Assembly (NCBI RefSeq): GCF_014126825.1
Contig: NZ_CP059900.1
Coordinates: 3,610,954-3,674,953 of the forward strand
Length of the DNA stretch: 64,000 nt
Direction of reading: 5' to 3'
DNA from: Tomitella gaofuii
GTDB taxonomy: Bacteria > Actinomycetota > Actinomycetes > Mycobacteriales > Mycobacteriaceae
The notes under the pieces are model-generated. The model did not search any database, had not been told where the DNA came from, and saw only the letters and a list, made by a program, of their open reading frames with translations. Position 1 is the stretch's first letter. Every line of letters begins with the position of its first letter. Shown here in pieces: positions 57,275 to 64,000 of the stretch. The translations under genes and the position numbers were made by a program.

Positions 57275-58233
57275 GGGCGCGCCGCATCGGGCTTTCCGCC
57301 GCCGTGGCCCTCACGCTCGCCGCCGGCGCCTGCGCCTCGCCGTCCGCGGCACCGTCGATCACGCCGCAGCCCGGGGGCCCGCCGCTGCCCGCCGCCGCCA
57401 CCGTGCTCCCGCAGCCCACGGAGCGCCCGGCCCCTCCCACCGACTGCGACGCCACCGGCAGCCTGCGGCCCGGGGTGCAGGGTGCGGTGTCGGGGCGTCT
57501 GCAGCAGGTCCGCGACCGCGGCAGGCTCATCGTCGGGCTGGACCAGGGCAGCAACCTGTTCAGCTTCCGCGACCCGCTCAGCGGCGACCTGCTCGGCTTC
57601 GACGTCGACATCGCCCACCAGGTGGCGCGGGACCTGTTCGGCGACCCGGCACGGGTGGAGTTCCACTTCCTCAGCTCCGCCCAGCGCGAGGAGGCGCTGC
57701 GCGAGGGCACGGTGGACATGGTCATCAAGACGATGACGATCACCTGTGAGCGCGCCCGGTCGGTGGCGTTCTCCACGGTGTACTACCGTGCGGCGCAACG
57801 GGTGCTGGTGCCGCGTGATTCGGCGGTGCGCGGCCAGGCGGACCTGGGCGGCAAGACGGTCTGCATGGCGGCCGGCACCACCTCGATCCCGTCGCTGTGG
57901 CACGTGCAGCCCGCGGCGCGCATCATGACCGTCCCCAGCTGGGGCGACTGCCTCGTCGCCATCCAGCAACGGCAGGTCGACGCGGTGAGCACCGACGACA
58001 CGATCCTCGCCGGCATGGTGGCGCAGGACCCCAACCTCATGATCGTCGGCGACCCGATCGAGCAGGAGCCCTACGGCATCGGCATGCACAAGGGCGACGA
58101 CGCGCTGGTCCGCTTCGTCAACGGAACGCTGGAGCGCATCCGGGACGACGGCACCTGGCAGCGCATCTACGACCGGTGGCTCGCCGTGCTGGGGCCCGCG
58201 CCCGAACCTCCCGCACCCCGTTATGTGGACTGA
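57271..58233 (+). CDS. glnH: Amino-acid-binding lipoprotein GlnH
   Basis: 320 residues. Lipobox AAGACASPS predicts a membrane-anchored solute-binding protein. The type 3 periplasmic-binding domain includes RLIVGLDQGSNLFSFRDP, MVIKTMTITCERA and GKTVCMAAGTTSI. The mycobacterial homologue binds Asp/Glu. There is no ABC permease beside it; instead it is coupled to glnX and pknG, where it acts as a sensor. Confidence 0.93.
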   Translation: MRARRIGLSAAVALTLAAGACASPSAAPSITPQPGGPPLPAAATVLPQPTERPAPPTDCDATGSLRPGVQGAVSGRLQQVRDRGRLIVGLDQGSNLFSFRDPLSGDLLGFDVDIAHQVARDLFGDPARVEFHFLSSAQREEALREGTVDMVIKTMTITCERARSVAFSTVYYRAAQRVLVPRDSAVRGQADLGGKTVCMAAGTTSIPSLWHVQPAARIMTVPSWGDCLVAIQQRQVDAVSTDDTILAGMVAQDPNLMIVGDPIEQEPYGIGMHKGDDALVRFVNGTLERIRDDGTWQRIYDRWLAVLGPAPEPPAPRYVD

Positions 58234-60591
<2,358 letters not shown>

Positions 60592-60780
60592 GGGAACCGC
60601 CGGCGCCGCAGATCCCGCCGAGGCGAGCACCGTTTCCCGCCGCATGGCCGATATCGCGTGCGCGGGTTGCACAGACGGTGCGCGGGTCGGCCAGACGGCG
60701 GGCGGACCGCCCCGACGGACACGGGAGGCTGGAACAATACGGTCGACCCGCTTCGAGCTGCGGGGCGCCGCCCGGTGCCG

Positions 60781-60786
60781 TACAGT
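60781..60786 (+). promoter_or_regulatory. Candidate -10 element for the mycolyltransferase gene
   Basis: TACAGT lies 70 bases before the ATG in the 265-base gap after pknG. A second TACGGT occurs at 60738-60743. No -35 box was recognised; nothing else was seen in this gap. Confidence 0.35.
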
Positions 60787-60856
60787 GCACAGTCTCAAGG
60801 GCACCGTCCGGCACCGGGGAATCGCGCCGGCCTCTTCGATCGAATCGGGGTGCACG

Positions 60857-61870
60857 ATGACGCGGACTCACACAACGCAGACCCGTACCGCCGCCGTCCG
60901 AACCCTGTTCACCGTGCTCGTCGCGGTCACAGCCGCACTCACAGCCGTACTCGCCGCGGCACCGGCCGGTGCCGCGCCGCCCGCGCACGTCACCGGCGTC
61001 AGCAACCTCGGGCCGCAGGTCCTGCAGGTGGACGTGTACTCCCCCAGCATGGACCGCGTCATCTCCAACACCGTCCTGCGTCCCCCGGGCGGCGGCCCCG
61101 CTCCGGTGCTGTACCTGCTCGGCGGCGTCAAGGGCGGCACGGACGGCGTCTCCTGGCGGAACGACTCCGCCTACGAGCAGTTCTTCGCGGACAAGAACGT
61201 CACCGTCGTCACCCCCATCGGCGGCCCGTTCAGCGAGTACACGGACTGGCGATTCGACGACCCGGTCCTGGGACCCGCACGCGCCAACCAGTGGCAGACC
61301 TACCTGACACGCGAGCTCCCGCCCGCCATCGACGCCGAGTTCGCGACCACCGGCCGCAACGCCATTGCAGGCCTGTCCATGTCGGCGGGCCCCGCCATCG
61401 ACCTCGCGATCCAGGCGCCGGAGCTCTACCAGGCCGCGGGCGCGTACAGCGGCTGCCCCATCAACGGCGGCATGTTCGGCGCCGCGCAGGTGTCGTCGGT
61501 GGTGCTCGCCGGCGGCGGGAGCGCCTCGAACATGTGGGGGCCGCCCGGCAGCGCCAGCTGGGCCGCGCACGACCAGTTCGCCCGGGCCGGCGAGCTGCGC
61601 GGCACCGCCGTCTACCTGGGCTCCGCATCGGGCATCCCCGGGGAGGTCGACGCGCTGGCGCCCTACCAGCTCTTCGGCGCGGCCACCGGCGGCGGGGCCG
61701 TCGAGGCGATCGCCGATGCGTGCACCGCCGCGTTCTCCCGCCGGCTCGACGACGTGGGCGTGCCGCACACGTTCGTCCACCGCGACCGCGGGGCCCACAC
61801 CTGGGGACTGTTCGAGGCCGAACTGCGCGAGTCCTGGTTCACCGTCATCGGCCCGGCCCTGGGAGCGTAG
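60857..61870 (+). CDS. Secreted antigen-85-like mycolyltransferase
   Basis: 337 residues. Signal peptide to about residue 35 (AVLAAAPAGAA). Alpha/beta-hydrolase fold with the Ag85 landmarks RVISNTVLRPPGGG, YLLGGVKGGTDGVSW, nucleophile Ser in IAGLSMSAGPAIDLA, and catalytic His in DRGAHTWGLFEAEL. Transfers mycolic acids to trehalose or arabinogalactan outside the cell. Its presence marks a mycolate-bearing organism. It is not co-transcribed with pknG, judging by the gap. Confidence 0.88.
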   Translation: MTRTHTTQTRTAAVRTLFTVLVAVTAALTAVLAAAPAGAAPPAHVTGVSNLGPQVLQVDVYSPSMDRVISNTVLRPPGGGPAPVLYLLGGVKGGTDGVSWRNDSAYEQFFADKNVTVVTPIGGPFSEYTDWRFDDPVLGPARANQWQTYLTRELPPAIDAEFATTGRNAIAGLSMSAGPAIDLAIQAPELYQAAGAYSGCPINGGMFGAAQVSSVVLAGGGSASNMWGPPGSASWAAHDQFARAGELRGTAVYLGSASGIPGEVDALAPYQLFGAATGGGAVEAIADACTAAFSRRLDDVGVPHTFVHRDRGAHTWGLFEAELRESWFTVIGPALGA

Positions 61871-61892
61871 GCCGGGGCCCCGGGAAGGGCCC

Positions 61893-62933
61893 TCAGTCGC
61901 AGATGCCCCGCAGCTTCTCGATCAGCGCCACCCGCCCGGCCGCGTCCGCCGCCATCGGGGCCACGTTGAGCGTGGTCACGCCGGCCTCGGCGAACGCCGC
62001 GACCCGTTCGCGCACATACGATTCAGGCCCGATCAGGTTGACGGCCCGCACCAGCTCGTCCGGAATCGCCGCCGCGGCCTCCTCCTTCTTGCCGGCCAGG
62101 TAGAGGTCCTGCACCACCTCGGCCTCCTTGCCGAAGCCGTACGTGGTGGCCAGCGTGTTGTAGAAGTTCTTGCCCTTGGCGCCCATGCCGCCGATGTAGA
62201 GCGCCAGGTGCGGGCGCACCCAGTCGTGCATGTGGTCCACGTCGTCGCCGATGGCCACCGCCGGTCCCGCATACACCTCGAGCTCGCCCAACGACGGATC
62301 GCGCTTGGCCTTGCCGGCCGCCAGCGCGTCGCCCCATGCATCCTGCGCCTTCTCCGGGTAGAAGAAGATCGGTTGCCAGCCTTCGGCCAGCTCCGCGGTG
62401 AGCTCGACGTTCTTGGGCCCCAGGGCCGCGAGCACGATGGGGATCCGCTCGCGCACAGGGTGGTTGATCAGCTTGAGCGACTTGCCCAACCCGGTGCCCT
62501 CGTCGGCCGGCAGCGGGATCCGGTATCGCTTGCCCTGGTGCTGCACCTTCTCACGACGCCACACCTGACGGCAGATGTCGATGATCTCGCGGGTGCGCCC
62601 CAACGGTGCGTCGTACTTGACGCCGTGGAAGCCCTCGATGACCTGCGGCCCCGAGGCGCCGAGCCCCAGGGTGAAGCGCCCGTCGGAGACGTAGTCCAGC
62701 CCGGCGGCGGTCATCGCGGTGAGCGTGGGCGTGCGCGTGTAGATCTGCAGGATCCCCGACGCCAGCTCCAGGCGCGTGGTGCGTGCCGCGAGGAACCCCA
62801 ACTGGCTGACCGCGTCGAACGAGTACGCCTCCGGGACGAAGGCGATGTCGAGTCCCGCCCGTTCCAGGTCCGCCACCTCGGCGGCCGTCTCGGCGAATCC
62901 GCCGCTGTAGTTGAGGGTCATGCCGACGCGCAT
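61893..62933 (-). CDS. LLM-class F420-dependent oxidoreductase
   Basis: 346 residues. Luciferase-like monooxygenase fold: GMTLNYSGGFAETAAEV, FVPEAYSFDAVSQLGFLAA, LASGILQIYTRTPTLTAMTA, and GRFTLGLGASGPQVIEG, as in the F420-dependent group of mycobacteria. Substrate unknown. Divergent from the PHA-synthase-like gene across a 166-base region with an operator-like palindrome. Confidence 0.88.
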   Translation of the reverse strand: MRVGMTLNYSGGFAETAAEVADLERAGLDIAFVPEAYSFDAVSQLGFLAARTTRLELASGILQIYTRTPTLTAMTAAGLDYVSDGRFTLGLGASGPQVIEGFHGVKYDAPLGRTREIIDICRQVWRREKVQHQGKRYRIPLPADEGTGLGKSLKLINHPVRERIPIVLAALGPKNVELTAELAEGWQPIFFYPEKAQDAWGDALAAGKAKRDPSLGELEVYAGPAVAIGDDVDHMHDWVRPHLALYIGGMGAKGKNFYNTLATTYGFGKEAEVVQDLYLAGKKEEAAAAIPDELVRAVNLIGPESYVRERVAAFAEAGVTTLNVAPMAADAAGRVALIEKLRGICD

Positions 62934-63040
62934 CAGTGCACCTCTGTTCTCGATCAGGGTGGGTGGGTGTTCTCGATCATGGGTGGAGTCCGATCACACG
63001 CGAGTCTGCCACGTCGTGCCGGGGGTCACACAGGCAGTAC

Positions 63041-63060
63041 TATTGTTCACGGATACAATA
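63041..63060. promoter_or_regulatory. Operator-like inverted repeat over a -10 box
   Basis: TATTGT-(8)-ACAATA is an exact 6-bp-arm repeat. Its right arm is part of TACAAT (63054-63059), a -10-like hexamer for the gene at 63100. A TetR-type repressor bound here would block that promoter; no regulator gene is visible in the window beside it. Confidence 0.55.
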
Positions 63061-63099
63061 CTGGTGTTCCCGGCCGGAGCAGACGAGATCGGAGCCGAA

Positions 63100-64000
63100 A
63101 TGACAGCGACGCTCGCCCCGCAGCGCGACGCACGTGGCCCGCAGGAACGCGGCACCCGCACCGCGGCCCTCACGCTGGCGGCCCGCAACGCGTGGGCGCT
63201 GACGCCGTTCGGCAACGGCATCGAGCGGCCGGCGCCGCTGCCGTCCACCGTGGTCCACGACGCGCACCACTGCACCGTCCGCCGGTACAGCGCGCCGGGG
63301 GCGGACGGGGCGCCGGTCCTGCTGGTGCCCCCGCTGGCCGTGTCCATCGACTGCTACGACCTGCGACCGGGGCAGAGCCTGGCCGCGCACTTCGTCGAAT
63401 CGGGCCGGCCCGTCTACGTCGTCGACTACGGCCGCATCCGGTACGCCGACCGTGACATGGGCTTCGACGACTGGTTCGCCCGCATCATCCCCACCGCGAT
63501 CGGAGCGGTGCTGCGCGACGCGGACAACGGCCCTGCCGCCGCCGATCCCACACTGGACCTCGTCGCCTGGAGCCTGGGCGGCACGCTCTCCCTGCTCACC
63601 GCCGCCCACTACCCCGAGCTGCCGATCCGGTCCATCGTCGCCATGGGCACGCCCATCGACTACGCGAAGAACCCGTCCATCGCGCCGCTGCGCGCCCTGG
63701 GCTCGCTCGCGCCGCTGCCGGTGGTCGGCGGAGTGGTGCGCACCGCCGGCGGCATCCCCTCGCCGCTGGTCAAGCTCAGCTACCGCTCGACGGCGCTGAC
63801 CCGGGAGCTGACGCGGCCGTGGTTCATCGCCAACAACCTCACCGACACCACGGCGCTCGCCCAGATGGAGGCGATCGACCGGTTCATGGCAGGAATGCCC
63901 GGGTACCCGGCACGCTTCTACACCCAGATGCACAAGAACCTCATCATGGGCAACGCGCTCGCATCAGGGCGCGTGCGCATGGGCGGACACGAGGTAGAGC
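63100..64000 (+). CDS. PHA-synthase-like alpha/beta hydrolase, partial
   Basis: 300 residues before the window ends, frame still open. ATG 63100 has GGAG upstream. The fold is like that of class III PHA synthases: VLLVPPLAVSIDCYDLRPG, VDYGRIRYADRDMGFDDW, and LDLVAWSLGGTLSLLTAAHY. The nucleophile elbow is AWSLGGT with Ser, where true PHA synthases have Cys (GYCLGG), so esterase or acyltransferase activity is more likely. Function unknown. Confidence 0.8.
   Translation, partial: MTATLAPQRDARGPQERGTRTAALTLAARNAWALTPFGNGIERPAPLPSTVVHDAHHCTVRRYSAPGADGAPVLLVPPLAVSIDCYDLRPGQSLAAHFVESGRPVYVVDYGRIRYADRDMGFDDWFARIIPTAIGAVLRDADNGPAAADPTLDLVAWSLGGTLSLLTAAHYPELPIRSIVAMGTPIDYAKNPSIAPLRALGSLAPLPVVGGVVRTAGGIPSPLVKLSYRSTALTRELTRPWFIANNLTDTTALAQMEAIDRFMAGMPGYPARFYTQMHKNLIMGNALASGRVRMGGHEVE

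Overview
The window is chromosomal DNA of a very high-GC, mycolic-acid-producing actinomycete (order Mycobacteriales). The evidence is a complete ESX/type VII secretion locus with PE/PPE-like partners, a PknG-GlnH-GlnX module, an antigen-85-like mycolyltransferase, an F420-type LLM oxidoreductase, frequent GTG starts, dense ATGA/GTGA overlaps and likely leaderless transcripts. The genus cannot be fixed from the sequence. From memory, the backbone follows, inverted, the Mycobacterium tuberculosis order Rv0438c (moeA2) down to Rv0410c (pknG): moeA-psd-pssA, then ybdK, sodC-like, LytR_C, DUF3263, def, GNAT, xthA, thiC-thiD, thiG-thiS-thiO, thiE, mutT3, glnX-glnH-pknG. Several blocks break that order.

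1-2.6 kb: end of moeA, then psd-pssA for phosphatidylethanolamine synthesis. 2.6-6.4 kb: a hypothetical gene abutting a nested transposon, an IS481-type transposase gene split by a complete IS1380-type element with a 5-bp target duplication. 6.4-9.9 kb: an acyltransferase divergent from a TetR regulator with paired palindromic operators, a small membrane protein, and a RES-type toxin-antitoxin pair.

10-26.3 kb: an ESX locus (two WXG100 proteins, two YbaB-like proteins, an NlpC/P60 endopeptidase, an EspC-like protein, EccC, EccD, MycP, EccB, EccE, an EspG-like chaperone, a PPE-like gene with a one-base frameshift, and a PE-like gene). The core genes lie on alternating strands rather than in one operon, and no EccA is present. 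26.4-32.8 kb: a six-gene Mrp/Mnh cation/proton antiporter operon (mrpA with a fused MrpB-like domain, then C-G).

32.8-44 kb: YbdK-like ligase, a SodC-like lipoprotein lacking the metal-binding histidines, LytR_C and DUF3263 proteins, peptide deformylase, two acetyltransferases, then a lipid/glycerol block (diacylglycerol kinase-like, AGPS-like FAD oxidase, TetR, GlpD) and XthA. 44-54.7 kb: thiamine synthesis in two TPP-riboswitch units, thiC-thiD on the plus strand and thiO-thiS-thiG on the minus strand, with thiE divergent from thiO. Between them lie a small secreted protein, a class III cyclase and an ABC exporter.

54.8-64 kb: a Nudix hydrolase with an extra C-terminal domain, the glnX-glnH-pknG operon that links amino-acid sensing to central carbon metabolism, a mycolyltransferase, an LLM oxidoreductase, and the start of a PHA-synthase-like alpha/beta hydrolase cut by the window end. 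No rRNA, tRNA or CRISPR array was recognised.
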